In this document: positions 43,476 to 54,784 of the stretch, piece after piece | How positions within the stretch are numbered: the first letter of the stretch is position 1 | How the letters are laid out: every line of letters starts with the position of its first letter | Origin: Brachybacterium muris | Lineage (GTDB): Bacteria > Actinomycetota > Actinomycetes > Actinomycetales > Dermabacteraceae | Direction of reading: 5' to 3' | DNA: 64,000 nt | Assembly (NCBI RefSeq): GCF_016907455.1 | Contig: NZ_JAFBCB010000001.1 | Span: 3,038,001-3,102,000, forward strand | The notes under the pieces: model-generated | Database searches by the model: none | Told to the model about the DNA's origin: nothing | What the model saw: only the letters and a program-made list of their open reading frames with translations | Made by a program: the position numbers and the translations under genes

Positions 43476-46415
43476 TCAGCCCTGGAGGGCGAAGGCCCGC
43501 TTACCGGCATTGCCGGGCTTGGCGGGCTTGCCGGGCTTCCCCGCATGATCGGGCTTCCCGGGCTTGCCGGCGTGATCCGGCTTGCCGGGCTTCCCGGCAT
43601 GACCGGGGGCCTTGCCGGGCTTCCCCGCGTGATCCGGCTTGCCGGGCTTCCCGGCATGACCGGGGGCCTTGCCGGGCTTCCCCGCGTGATCCGGCTTGCC
43701 GGGCTTGCCGGCGTGACCGGGGGCCTTGCCGGGGTTCTCACCGGGACGGTCGCTGCCCTTGCCGGGGTGCTTGTCGTCACCGGGGGTGCCGGGCTCGGTG
43801 GGATCGGTCGGGTCCGTCGGCTCGGTCGGGTCCGTCGGCTCCTCGACGGCGGGGAACCCGGCGTCCATGCCCACGATCAGCGGGTTGTGGTCCGATGAGC
43901 CGAACACGCCGGGCTCGTAGATGTTCACGGTGTTGTTGCGGTACCGCGAGTACTGGGTCATCACCGACTCGGGGCCGTTGATGGACCAGTCGGTGGCGCC
44001 GGTGATCCGCTCCGTGGCCGAGGCGTTGGCGATCACGTGGTCCAGGGAGCCCACCATGCCGCCGAAGCTGTAGGACCAGCCCTCGGGGTCGAACTCGGCG
44101 CCGAGGTTGGTGTAGCCGGCCTCGTAGAACAGCTGCAGGGGCTCCTCCTGGGTGTAGGCGTTGAAGTCACCGACCAGCAGGATGTCCTCCACACCCAGCT
44201 CCGCGGCCTTCGCAGTGACCCAGGTGTTCAGGGCCTCGGCCTGCTGCAGGCGGGAGGTGCGGGCGTTGCCCTGCACCGGATCGGCCGGCAGGTTCGCGTC
44301 CTCGGCGTCGGCCGAGCCCTTGGACTTGAAGTGGTTGACCACGAAGAAGAACGGCTCGCCCTCCACGCTCTCGCCGTCGGCCGCGTCGTCGCCGGAGCGC
44401 ACCGGCACGAACACCTGGCCGATGGGCTCGCGGGCGTTGTCGAAGGCGGGGTCGCCCACCAGGATCTGCGCATCGCCCACCGGCTTCACGGAGGCGGACT
44501 TGTAGATGATGGCGTTGGTGATGGCGTCCTGGCCGCCCTCCACCCCGGCCGCGGCGTACGCGGGAGCGGTGGGGACGTAGGACCAGGTGCCGGCACCGTC
44601 GCGCTCGTTCAGGGCGGCCACCAGGGAGGCGGTGGCCTCGTCGGCGGTCTCGCCCAGGCGGGCGGAGTTCTCGATCTCCATCAGGCCCACCACCTCGGCG
44701 TCGGTGGTGGAGATGGCCTCGACGATCTTGGACTGCTGGCGCTCGAAGCTGGTCTCGTCCCAGGCGCCGCGGGGCAGGCAGCCGCCGCGCACGTTGGTGC
44801 CCTCACCGTCCATGTTGGTGTACGGGGTGCAGCCGGGTGTGTCCACGCCGAGGGTGGTGAAGTAGTTCAGCACGTTGAAGGTGGCGACCTGGAAGTCACC
44901 GCCCACCTCGTTCGGGGTGGCCTGGCGGGTGTTCTCGAAGTCCACGCCGTCGGTGCTGGCGGACTCCCACGGGGTGGTGGTGTTCAGCCGCCACTGGTTG
45001 AAGGAGTAGGAGACCACGACGGGCTCGGCAAAGGTGGTCGATGCGCCCACCCGCACGGGCTCCTCGGTGGTCAGCCAGCTCATGGGCTGATCGGGGTTGC
45101 GGGAGAAGTTGGTGGTCTTCCCGTCGTCCAGCAGCACCAGCTTGGTGGCCTGCTCCTCGTAGTAGGCGGTGGCGTCGGCGCCGGGGCGCATCACGTCGCC
45201 GGCCTGGCGGAGGGGTGCATCGCCGATCGCGAGACCCACTTCGCCGTAGCCGCTGGTGCCGTACACGTCGGTGACGGTGAAGTCGCCGGCGCCCGGCAGG
45301 TACAGCATGTGCTCGAGGGACTCTCGCTCGGCCTCGTCGGTGGGGAACGCCTTAAGGGTGGCGGGCTCGACGGCCTCCAGGGGCTGGTCAGCTTTGGTGA
45401 GGCCGCCCGCGGCAACGGTGATCTGGGTGGAGCCGTTGAACTCGGAGACGGCGCCGGTGACCTCCACGGAGTCGCCGATGGCGACCTGGTCCATGGTGTC
45501 GCGGGAGTACACGAACACGGCCGTGGAGCCCTTGTGGGTATCGAAGCTCAATGCGCCGCCGGTGCCGCCGGTCTGGATCACGTAGCCGTTCAGGCCGCCG
45601 GTGGCGTACACCGCGGTGACCACGCCCTCGGTGGTGACGGTCTGCCCTGCTAGGGGACTGGCGGGCCCGGTGCCCTGGATCTCGGCGATGGTGGCCTCGC
45701 GGGCGGGCTCCGGGTCCGGCTCGGGCTCAGGATCCGGGTCGACGGGGTCGGTCGGGTCGGTGGGGGTGCCCGACGGGGTCGGGGTGGGGGCACCGGTGGC
45801 GAAGTCGGTGGAGTTCTCGCCGGTGGCGGCCACGCGCGAGGCGGAGGTGGCGTTGGTGGTGGCGGGCGCGGGTGCCTCACCGGAGAAGGTGGCGGCGCCG
45901 CCCCAGCCCACGAGGTCCACCACGGCCGGGTCCTCGGCGCAGGCGGTGCCGGTGCAGGCCAGCTTGCCGGAGGCGTCGGACAGGGCGAACACGCCGCCGG
46001 TGCCCGAGGCGTTGATGCCGCCGGTGAGGTCGGCTGCGGGCAGGGGCTCTCCGTTGCCGTTGCCGGCGGCCAGCTGGATCAGGAAGGTGTCACCGGGGGC
46101 GATCGTGCCCGAAAGGGCCAGGGTGTTGTTGAAGCTGCCGGTGCGGGAGGCGTACTGGAGGGACCAGCCGTCGATGCTGACGGGCTCGGTGCCGGTGTTG
46201 CGCAGCTCCACGAAGTCGTTCTGGAAGGTGGCGCCGGAGTTGCCGCCACCGCCGTACACCTCGTTGATCTGGACGTCGCCGGGGGCGACCACGGCCGCCT
46301 GGGCGGCGGGGGCCACGCCGGGAAGGACGCTGATGCCGATGGCAAGGGCGGCTGCGGTGCCGCCGACGCGGGCGAGCCTGCTGCGCAGGCCTCCGCCGAT
46401 GGTGCGGGTGCTCAT
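43476..46415 (-). CDS. Secreted ExeM/NucH-type nuclease with LTD, OB-fold and EEP domains
   Basis: 979 residues. A Sec signal peptide ending VAPAAQA is followed by a lamin-tail domain (VQINEVYGGGGNSGATFQND, ~40-190), a Pro/Asp linker, an OB-fold region (TIAEIQGTGPASPLAGQTVT, ~240-340), and an endonuclease/exonuclease/phosphatase domain (DFQVATFNVLNYFTTL, VVGLMEIENSA, VVNHFKSKGS, ILLVGDFNAYTQEEP, SLDHVIAN, SSDHNPLIV: the metal/catalytic Asn, Glu, His, Asp-Asn and Asp-His). It would degrade extracellular DNA or RNA. The last ~150 residues are a Lys/Gly/Pro/His-rich repeat with no wall anchor. ATG has AGGAG 5 bases upstream. Confidence 0.92.
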   Translation of the reverse strand: MSTRTIGGGLRSRLARVGGTAAALAIGISVLPGVAPAAQAAVVAPGDVQINEVYGGGGNSGATFQNDFVELRNTGTEPVSIDGWSLQYASRTGSFNNTLALSGTIAPGDTFLIQLAAGNGNGEPLPAADLTGGINASGTGGVFALSDASGKLACTGTACAEDPAVVDLVGWGGAATFSGEAPAPATTNATSASRVAATGENSTDFATGAPTPTPSGTPTDPTDPVDPDPEPEPDPEPAREATIAEIQGTGPASPLAGQTVTTEGVVTAVYATGGLNGYVIQTGGTGGALSFDTHKGSTAVFVYSRDTMDQVAIGDSVEVTGAVSEFNGSTQITVAAGGLTKADQPLEAVEPATLKAFPTDEAERESLEHMLYLPGAGDFTVTDVYGTSGYGEVGLAIGDAPLRQAGDVMRPGADATAYYEEQATKLVLLDDGKTTNFSRNPDQPMSWLTTEEPVRVGASTTFAEPVVVSYSFNQWRLNTTTPWESASTDGVDFENTRQATPNEVGGDFQVATFNVLNYFTTLGVDTPGCTPYTNMDGEGTNVRGGCLPRGAWDETSFERQQSKIVEAISTTDAEVVGLMEIENSARLGETADEATASLVAALNERDGAGTWSYVPTAPAYAAAGVEGGQDAITNAIIYKSASVKPVGDAQILVGDPAFDNAREPIGQVFVPVRSGDDAADGESVEGEPFFFVVNHFKSKGSADAEDANLPADPVQGNARTSRLQQAEALNTWVTAKAAELGVEDILLVGDFNAYTQEEPLQLFYEAGYTNLGAEFDPEGWSYSFGGMVGSLDHVIANASATERITGATDWSINGPESVMTQYSRYRNNTVNIYEPGVFGSSDHNPLIVGMDAGFPAVEEPTDPTEPTDPTDPTEPGTPGDDKHPGKGSDRPGENPGKAPGHAGKPGKPDHAGKPGKAPGHAGKPGKPDHAGKPGKAPGHAGKPGKPDHAGKPGKPDHAGKPGKPAKPGNAGKRAFALQG
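43500..43730. repeat. 57-bp coding repeat in the nuclease C-terminus
   Basis: About three copies of a 19-residue unit containing GKAPGHAGKPGKPDHAGKP, plus partial units. The repeat is basic and may bind nucleic acid or wall polymer (inference). Confidence 0.8.
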
Positions 46416-46426
46416 GGGATCTCCTG

Positions 46427-46469
46427 GTGGTGAGAGGAAGCGCGGTGTGGGGGTGGTGAGAAGAAGCGC
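46427..46469. repeat. 26-bp direct repeat in the nuclease 5' leader
   Basis: GTGGTGAGAGGAAGCGC (46427-46443) recurs as GTGGTGAGAAGAAGCGC (46453-46469), and a weaker third unit follows to about 46500. It lies directly upstream of the nuclease start, so it may be regulatory; no known binding site is recognised. Confidence 0.5.
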
Positions 46470-46528
46470 AGGGGTGGGGGCGGTGTGGGAGAAGAGTGAG
46501 GACGTGGGCGGAGGACGGGGATGGACGC

Positions 46529-46619
46529 TGCGGGGGCAGCGGGGCTGCCCCCGCAACGCGTGAGTGGAGGTGAATGGCTGCTCCAGCGGGGCTGAAGCGA
46601 CCACTCACCTCCACTCACG
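46529..46619 (-). terminator. Two adjacent strong hairpins after the 5'-nucleotidase gene
   Basis: The first, 46529-46540 with 46544-46555 (TGCGGGGGCAGC), is a 12-base perfect stem with a 3-base loop. The second has 29-base arms at 46559-46587 and 46591-46619; the outer 15 pairs are perfect, the inner part has a few mismatches, and the loop is GGG. They lie between the nucleotidase stop and the nuclease start and would terminate leftward transcription. Confidence 0.7.
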
Positions 46620-46642
46620 TCATGCCGGTGACTGCCCGGGGG

Positions 46643-49150
<2,508 letters not shown>

Positions 49151-49490
49151 GTAAGGGCTCCTGGGAGGAAAGGGACGCGGAACGGCGACGACGGCGCCGA
49201 CGGTGGCACCAGCCATCAAACCTCACGTGCTGCTCGACACGCCGAGGGGTTCGCCCTCGCGGAGGAAAGGTGTCATCCGATGTTCACCTGCGGCGTTGCC
49301 CTTCCGCGACCGTTTGACCGGCCGGGGGTCGAGGCTTTGCCGGGGCTTGACCTTCGCTGAGGAGCGGTGCGGCCGGGCGGGGCCGACCGGGTGGACGGGT
49401 GCGACTGTCACCTCGGTGCCCTAGTGTCGTCGGCAGTCCCCACGCACCCGGCGTTCAGCCTTGCCGGTGTCCAGCCCTGAAGGAGCTCCC
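49151..49490. other. Divergent promoter region between 5'-nucleotidase and NADH dehydrogenase
   Basis: 340 bases without a gene. A rightward -10 candidate TAGTGT is at 49422-49427. A single GTTCACC at 49282-49288 matches a PhoP half-site, but no convincing 11-base direct repeat surrounds it. Confidence 0.4.
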
Positions 49491-50885
49491 ATGGTTCTCG
49501 GTATCACCCGTCGTCGTCGTGCCGTCCCCGCGAAGGACGGCGCCAGCTGGCCCCATGTGGTGATCGTGGGCGGTGGTTTCGCCGGCGCGAACGCAGTGCT
49601 GGGGCTGCGCGATGCCCGGGTGCGCGTGACCCTGATCGACCGCAACGTGTACAAGACGTTCCAGCCGCTGCTGTACCAGGTGGCCACGGCCGGCCTGAAC
49701 CCCGGGGACGTCACCATGTTCCTGCGCGGCCTGTCCCTCACGGTTCCGAACATGCGCTACCGCCAGGGCGAGGTCACCGGCGTGGATCCCGAGCGCCGCG
49801 TGGTCTCCATCCAGGGCGGCGGTGACCGGGTGGTGGAGATGGACTACGACTACCTGGTGCTGGCCGGCGGCGCCACCACCACGTTCTTCGGCACCAAGGG
49901 CGCCGAGGAGCACGCGATGCCGATGTACACCCGCTCCCAGGCCCTCGCGATCCGCGACCGAGTGTTCGCCGAGCTGGAGCGCTCCAGCCGCGAGAGCGCC
50001 GCCGCGCACTCCGCCGGCAAGCGCTTCGAGGACCGCCTGCACGTAGCGGTGGTGGGCGGCGGCCCCACCGGGGTGGAGATCGCCGGGGCCTTGGCCGACT
50101 TCCGCAAGCAGGAGCTGGACATCCTGTACCCGGAGATGGACCCGGGCACCCTGCAGATCACCCTCATCCAGCGCGGCGAGGAGCTGATCAAGGAGTTCCG
50201 CCCCAGCTTCCGCCAGTACGCGGCCCAGGAGCTGGAGAAGCGCGGGGTCACCCTGGCGCTTGGCGAGGGCGTGGAGGAGGTGGGCTACGACTTCGTGCGA
50301 CTGGCCGATGACCGCGTGCTCGAGGCCGACATCACCATCTGGGCGGCCGGCGTGGGGATCCCCGACGAGGTGGCCCAGTGGGGCCTGCCGCAGGACAAGC
50401 GGGGCCGCATAGCGGTGGACGAGCACCTGCAGGTGGAGGGCCATCCCGGCGTGTACGCGGCCGGTGACATGGGTGGCGGCGAGAACGCCCTGCCGCAGCT
50501 GGCGCGCCCCGCGGTGGAGCAGGGCAAGCACGTGGCCAAGATGATCGCCGCCGAGGTGGCCGGCAAGCCCCGCACCCCGTTCACGTACCGCAACCCCGGC
50601 ACCATGGCCACCATCGGCCGGCATGCCGCGATCGCGGAGATCCCCCACTTCCCGGACCTGTCCGGCTCGGTGGGCTGGGCGGCGTGGCTGGCTGTGCACG
50701 TGGGCCAGCTGCTGGGGCACCGCAACCAGCGGGCGGTGTCGATGAACCTGCTGTCCCTGTACGGCGGGACCCGCGCCACCCATCAGCCGAACCCGGTGGT
50801 GGGCGAGGTGAACTCCTTTGCCGCAGCCCGCGCGTTCGAGGAGCATGCAACGAAGCGGAAGTTCGGCGAGGGCGCGAAGGGCTGA
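49491..50885 (+). CDS. ndh: Type II NADH dehydrogenase (NDH-2 family)
   Basis: 464 residues. The FAD motif is VVIVGGGFAGANAVLGL, with the NDH-2 hallmark NVYKTFQPLLYQVATAGLNP. The NADH motif is HVAVVGGGPTGVEIAGALAD, the second FAD contact GVYAAGDMG, and the C-terminal amphipathic region (WAAWLAVHVGQLLGHRN) would bind the membrane. The enzyme passes electrons from NADH to menaquinone without proton pumping. ATG has AAGGAG 5-6 bases upstream. Single gene. Confidence 0.92.
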   Translation: MVLGITRRRRAVPAKDGASWPHVVIVGGGFAGANAVLGLRDARVRVTLIDRNVYKTFQPLLYQVATAGLNPGDVTMFLRGLSLTVPNMRYRQGEVTGVDPERRVVSIQGGGDRVVEMDYDYLVLAGGATTTFFGTKGAEEHAMPMYTRSQALAIRDRVFAELERSSRESAAAHSAGKRFEDRLHVAVVGGGPTGVEIAGALADFRKQELDILYPEMDPGTLQITLIQRGEELIKEFRPSFRQYAAQELEKRGVTLALGEGVEEVGYDFVRLADDRVLEADITIWAAGVGIPDEVAQWGLPQDKRGRIAVDEHLQVEGHPGVYAAGDMGGGENALPQLARPAVEQGKHVAKMIAAEVAGKPRTPFTYRNPGTMATIGRHAAIAEIPHFPDLSGSVGWAAWLAVHVGQLLGHRNQRAVSMNLLSLYGGTRATHQPNPVVGEVNSFAAARAFEEHATKRKFGEGAKG

Positions 50886-50964
50886 GCCCCCCAGCTCCGG
50901 CCGACCCCCACTTCCGGGCGCCCCCTGTGACCTCAACGCCTCAGGAGGGTGTGGCCCCCTATTT

Positions 50965-50986
50965 GGCGCCCAAAAGTTGGGGTGCC
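50965..50986. terminator. Weak hairpin between convergent genes
   Basis: GGCGCCC (50965-50971) pairs with GGGTGCC (50980-50986), one G-T pair, between the NADH dehydrogenase stop and the transglutaminase stop. No T-run. Confidence 0.35.
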
Positions 50987-50987
50987 C

Positions 50988-53462
50988 TCAGCTGCTGCGG
51001 CGCGGGGCGCGGGTGAGCAGCTCGGTGAGGGTGTCGACGTCCTTCCGCAGAGCTCCCCCGGCCGGGCCCGTCCCTGCAGTCCCGGTGTCGGCTCCGGCTC
51101 TAGCTCCGGCGTCCGCTCTGGCGCCGGCGGGTGAGGCGCCACCGGCGTCGGCCGCCACTGCCCCTCCCGGCGCGTAGCGAGCCTGGTGCACGGCCTGGCC
51201 CAGTCGCTCGGCGGCCTGTTCGTGGCGGTCCTCCACAGGGATCCGCCCCTCCCGTGCCTGGGCCAGGAGCGAGGCGAGTGCCTCGTTGGGTGGCAGGGCC
51301 GCATCCAGGTGCATCTGCACCGGGGGCCTGCCGTACCAGCTGCTCCAGCCCAGCCACCTGATGCGCTGCTGCCGGGCCTGCACGGCCTGGTCCAGTTCCG
51401 ACCAGGCCCGGGAGGCCAGGGCCTGTGGGCCGTCGTCAGCCGCTGCCTGCCAGCGTCCCTCCAGTGCCGCGGTGCGGCGGCGTCCCAGCCACAGCACCGC
51501 GCCGGCGAGCGCGCCGATCAGGAGCACCACGGCGAGCACTCCCCAGGGCTGCACGCCGCCACCGGCAGCGCCCTCGGTGCCCTGCCCGCCGGTGTCGCCG
51601 GCGTCGTCGGTCTCCTCGCCCGTCGTGGGGGTGGGCGCGGTGGGCTCGCCGGGGGTGGGGGCCTCGGGGGTGACCTCCCCGGCAGTGGGCTCCTCGACCT
51701 GGTCCTCCCCCTCGGGGACAGTGTCGGGATCGGTGTGGTCCGGTGGGTTCACGCCGTTGGCGGCCGCGGCGGGGGTGGGCTCGAACGGCACCCAGCCGTG
51801 CTCGGGCCCGAACCACACCTCCGGCCAGGCGTGGGCGTTATGGCTTGTGACCACCCATTCCTCGCCATCGCGCATACCGGCGGTGAAGCCGATGACCACG
51901 CGCGTGGGGTAGCCCTGCGCGTTCATCATCAGCGCGAAGGCGGCAGCGAACTGCTCGCAATAGCCGATGCGGTTGTCCAGGAAGGTCTGCAGCGGGTCGG
52001 CTCCGGGCGGGGTGCGCACGGTCAGGGAGTAGGCGTAGGAGGTGCGGAAGTGCTCCTGGTAGGCCACGGCCGTGTCGTAGGCGTTCTCGGCGCCGGCGTC
52101 GGTGGCGAGCTGCTCGGCCAGGTCCGCAGCGACCTGCGGGACCTCCCCGCTGACCACGCCCTGCTCGAAGGGCCCCTGGAGCTGCTCGGCAGGCACCGCC
52201 CGCAGCTGCTCGGGGGTGGTGCGGCGCTCCTCGGATATCACCGTGTAGGGGTTGCCGATGATGCCGGCGGTATCGACCTCCACCGCACCGGGGTCGCCGA
52301 TGCTGACCTCGGCGGTGTCCAAGGTGCCGGTGTCGAGGCCGCGCACGTTGTCCGGCAGCGGGGCCCGGGGGCCGCCCAGGTCCTGCAGAGTGATGGTGTG
52401 CTCGGCGAGCTGCTCCGTGGCCGGGTCCACGGGCATGCGATCCAGGGTGAGGTTCGAGAAGGCGGGGGTCTCGGCCTGCGGGTCCCAGGGCATGCCGGGC
52501 CCGGCCACGAAGTCGCCGTCGTCGTAGCGGGGCAGGGTGGTCAGGCGCAGGTAGGAGGGGGTCTCGTCGGTGGTGGTGTAGCGCAGCACCTCGCGCTCCT
52601 CGCCGCGCAGCAGCTCCTGGCGCACCGAGACGGAGTCGTCGATCATCACCGGGCCCAGCTGCGGGGTCTGGGTGCCCTGCCACTGGTTGACCAGGTCCAT
52701 CGACAGGGGGATGCGGGGCGGGGCCGTCTGCGGCAGAGCGGCGGACAGCGGCAGCGTCAAGCCCACCACCAGCAGGGTGCAGACCGCGACGGAGGTGACG
52801 ACCCGCCCCCTATTGCGCAGGGGCCCGGCCTGGGGGCGCTGGTCGCCCTCGAGGTAGGCGGGATCGCCGTGCAGGGTGCGGGCCGAGAAGATCAGCAGGC
52901 CCGCGATCACCGGGCCGATCGCCGTCCACCACTGGCCGCCGGAGGGCTGCTGCAGGGCAGGGGCGAGGATGAAGCCCATCAGCAGCAGCGCTGTGGGGGT
53001 GTGCCAGCCCAGGTCAAGGAACATCAGGTCCAGCCCCAGCACCACCAAGCAGATCATCAGCAGCACCACCACTGCGCCGTGGGGTTGCAGCACCACGGGC
53101 GGCAAGGCGCCGGTGAGTTCCTGCAGGCCGGTGACGATGATGCCCGGTTGGGCGCCGATCAGCGCTCCCAGGCCGCCGCCGGGGTCGGTCACCCCTTGCA
53201 TGCGCTGCACGGCCAGCAGCATGCCCGCGATCACCACCAGCTGCAGCACCGGCACCAGCACGGAGGAGCGCAGCAGGGAGCGCAGCAGCGTCCCGGAGCC
53301 GATCACGACGGCGCAGGCCATCAGGGGGATCACCAGCCAGGACGAGCCGGCCAGCAGGATCGACAGCGGGGCCGAGGCGATCACGATGGCCACGCCCAGC
53401 AGCAGTGCGCGCCTCACCAGGTGGCTGCCCTGCAGGCCGGGCCGGCCCAGCAGCGGGCTCAT
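50988..53462 (-). CDS. DUF3488/transglutaminase-like membrane protein
   Basis: 824 residues. The N-terminal ~230 residues contain about six to seven membrane helices (DUF3488/TgpA type); an external domain follows with a transglutaminase core: the catalytic Cys502 in IGYCEQFAAAFALMMNAQG, His in TSHNAHAWPEVW and Asp/Glu in GWVPFEPTP. A Pro/Thr/Glu-rich linker, a further membrane helix (WGVLAVVLLIGALAGAVLWL) and a cytoplasmic tail end the protein. It is the last gene of a moxR-DUF58-transglutaminase operon, starting with ATG overlapping the DUF58 stop. Role is probably in envelope protein processing. Confidence 0.9.
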   Translation of the reverse strand: MSPLLGRPGLQGSHLVRRALLLGVAIVIASAPLSILLAGSSWLVIPLMACAVVIGSGTLLRSLLRSSVLVPVLQLVVIAGMLLAVQRMQGVTDPGGGLGALIGAQPGIIVTGLQELTGALPPVVLQPHGAVVVLLMICLVVLGLDLMFLDLGWHTPTALLLMGFILAPALQQPSGGQWWTAIGPVIAGLLIFSARTLHGDPAYLEGDQRPQAGPLRNRGRVVTSVAVCTLLVVGLTLPLSAALPQTAPPRIPLSMDLVNQWQGTQTPQLGPVMIDDSVSVRQELLRGEEREVLRYTTTDETPSYLRLTTLPRYDDGDFVAGPGMPWDPQAETPAFSNLTLDRMPVDPATEQLAEHTITLQDLGGPRAPLPDNVRGLDTGTLDTAEVSIGDPGAVEVDTAGIIGNPYTVISEERRTTPEQLRAVPAEQLQGPFEQGVVSGEVPQVAADLAEQLATDAGAENAYDTAVAYQEHFRTSYAYSLTVRTPPGADPLQTFLDNRIGYCEQFAAAFALMMNAQGYPTRVVIGFTAGMRDGEEWVVTSHNAHAWPEVWFGPEHGWVPFEPTPAAAANGVNPPDHTDPDTVPEGEDQVEEPTAGEVTPEAPTPGEPTAPTPTTGEETDDAGDTGGQGTEGAAGGGVQPWGVLAVVLLIGALAGAVLWLGRRRTAALEGRWQAAADDGPQALASRAWSELDQAVQARQQRIRWLGWSSWYGRPPVQMHLDAALPPNEALASLLAQAREGRIPVEDRHEQAAERLGQAVHQARYAPGGAVAADAGGASPAGARADAGARAGADTGTAGTGPAGGALRKDVDTLTELLTRAPRRSS

Positions 53463-54784
53463 GACTCGCTCCCCGGGGCTGCGGCGGTGAGCAGGTCGCT
53501 CAGCTGGTGCCGGGGGCTTCCCCGCACCATGGTCCAGCCGTCGGCGGTGGTGGTGGAGGTGGGGGCGGGAACATCGTCGTCGGTCGCCTGTTCCGGCGCC
53601 AGGGCGATGGCGGTGCGGTGGCGGGCGCGACCGGTGAAACGGTCCAGCTCGAGGTCGGCGAAGGGGACCCCATCATCGGTGCCGAGGGCGATCACCACCT
53701 GGGGGTGCCCGGTGGCGTGCTCGGCGCCCTGGGAGGCGCGGAACGCGGGGCGGGAGTCGTCGTCGAAGCCCACGTCGGCCAGGGCCAGCAGGGATGCCCG
53801 CTCCCCCACCGCGTCGGCCTCACGGCCCAGCAGGGATGCCCCGAGCCGGCCGCGGTGGCGTTCGGCCCGGGTGATCTCATCGCCGTCGGCGTCCACCACG
53901 CGCACCTCCCAGCCATGGTCGCGCAGGCCGGCCAGCACGGAGGCAGCGTGGTCCAGCAGGCGGTCCTCGGCGGCGACCAGGGCGTCCGACGGCGGGGCGT
54001 CGGGGTCACCGATGCCATCGGCGCTGTCCGCACCGTGGCGGCGGTTGTCCAGCACGATCAGGGCGCTGCGGCCGGCCGGGGGTTCGTCCTCCCGGGTCAT
54101 CAGGTTCCCGGTGCGGGCACTGGCGCGCCAGTGGATGCGGCGGATGTCGTCGCCGGCAGCGTACGGGCGGGCGATCGGGCCGATCTCCCCGATCCCGGGG
54201 GCGGGCACGGCCGACTGCTGCTGCTCTTGGGCGATGCCGGTGGCGCGGGCGGCCGCGGAGCCGATCTCCTCGGCCACCGGCAGCCCGACGATGCGGGCGC
54301 CGTCGTCGATGGTGCGGCGCAGGTGGAACATGCCGAACACGTCCTGGACCACGATGTGGAGCAGACCCATCTGGTGGGTGCCGCGCCTGCTGACGTTCAG
54401 GGCGTGCGGCATGCGCGCCCCCAGCGGCAGGTCGCCCCTGCCACCCAGAGCAGCCGGCAGGTCCTCCCGGATCACGGCACGACCCAGGGGCATCGAGCCG
54501 ATCAGGGCCCCGGGGGCGAGGTCCACCTGGAGGCGGGCGCGGGTGCCCACGGGGACGACGTCGTCCACCACGTACCGGCGCACCCCCAGCCCCACCAGGC
54601 TGAGGGCAATGCAGGCGCCGCCGATCACGACGGTGAGCAGCAGGGCGGCGGCGAGCACCCGGGCGGGCATCACCCGGGTGAGGTCGGCCAGGACCCATAG
54701 CACCACGGCGCACACCAGCACCACGATCGCGCGAGCGGTGGGGCGCACGCTGGTGCCGGGGCGGGTGCCGTGGCCGTGGGTCAC
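53459..54784 (-). CDS. DUF58 domain-containing membrane protein
   Basis: 441 residues. Two N-terminal hydrophobic helices (AIVVLVCAVVLWVLADL, VLAAALLLTVVIGGACIAL) anchor a cytoplasmic DUF58 domain with the family core GEIGPIARPYAAGDDIRRIHWRASARTG (split: RPYAAGDDIRRIHW) and LIVLDNR. DUF58 proteins accompany MoxR ATPases and are thought to be their substrates or partners. Start GTG overlaps the moxR stop (GTGA). Confidence 0.88.
   Translation of the reverse strand: MTHGHGTRPGTSVRPTARAIVVLVCAVVLWVLADLTRVMPARVLAAALLLTVVIGGACIALSLVGLGVRRYVVDDVVPVGTRARLQVDLAPGALIGSMPLGRAVIREDLPAALGGRGDLPLGARMPHALNVSRRGTHQMGLLHIVVQDVFGMFHLRRTIDDGARIVGLPVAEEIGSAAARATGIAQEQQQSAVPAPGIGEIGPIARPYAAGDDIRRIHWRASARTGNLMTREDEPPAGRSALIVLDNRRHGADSADGIGDPDAPPSDALVAAEDRLLDHAASVLAGLRDHGWEVRVVDADGDEITRAERHRGRLGASLLGREADAVGERASLLALADVGFDDDSRPAFRASQGAEHATGHPQVVIALGTDDGVPFADLELDRFTGRARHRTAIALAPEQATDDDVPAPTSTTTADGWTMVRGSPRHQLSDLLTAAAPGSES

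Noticed and set aside
49282..49288. PHO box upstream of the 5'-nucleotidase
   Set aside because: Only one GTTCACC is clear; the expected 11-base direct repeats around it do not match well enough.
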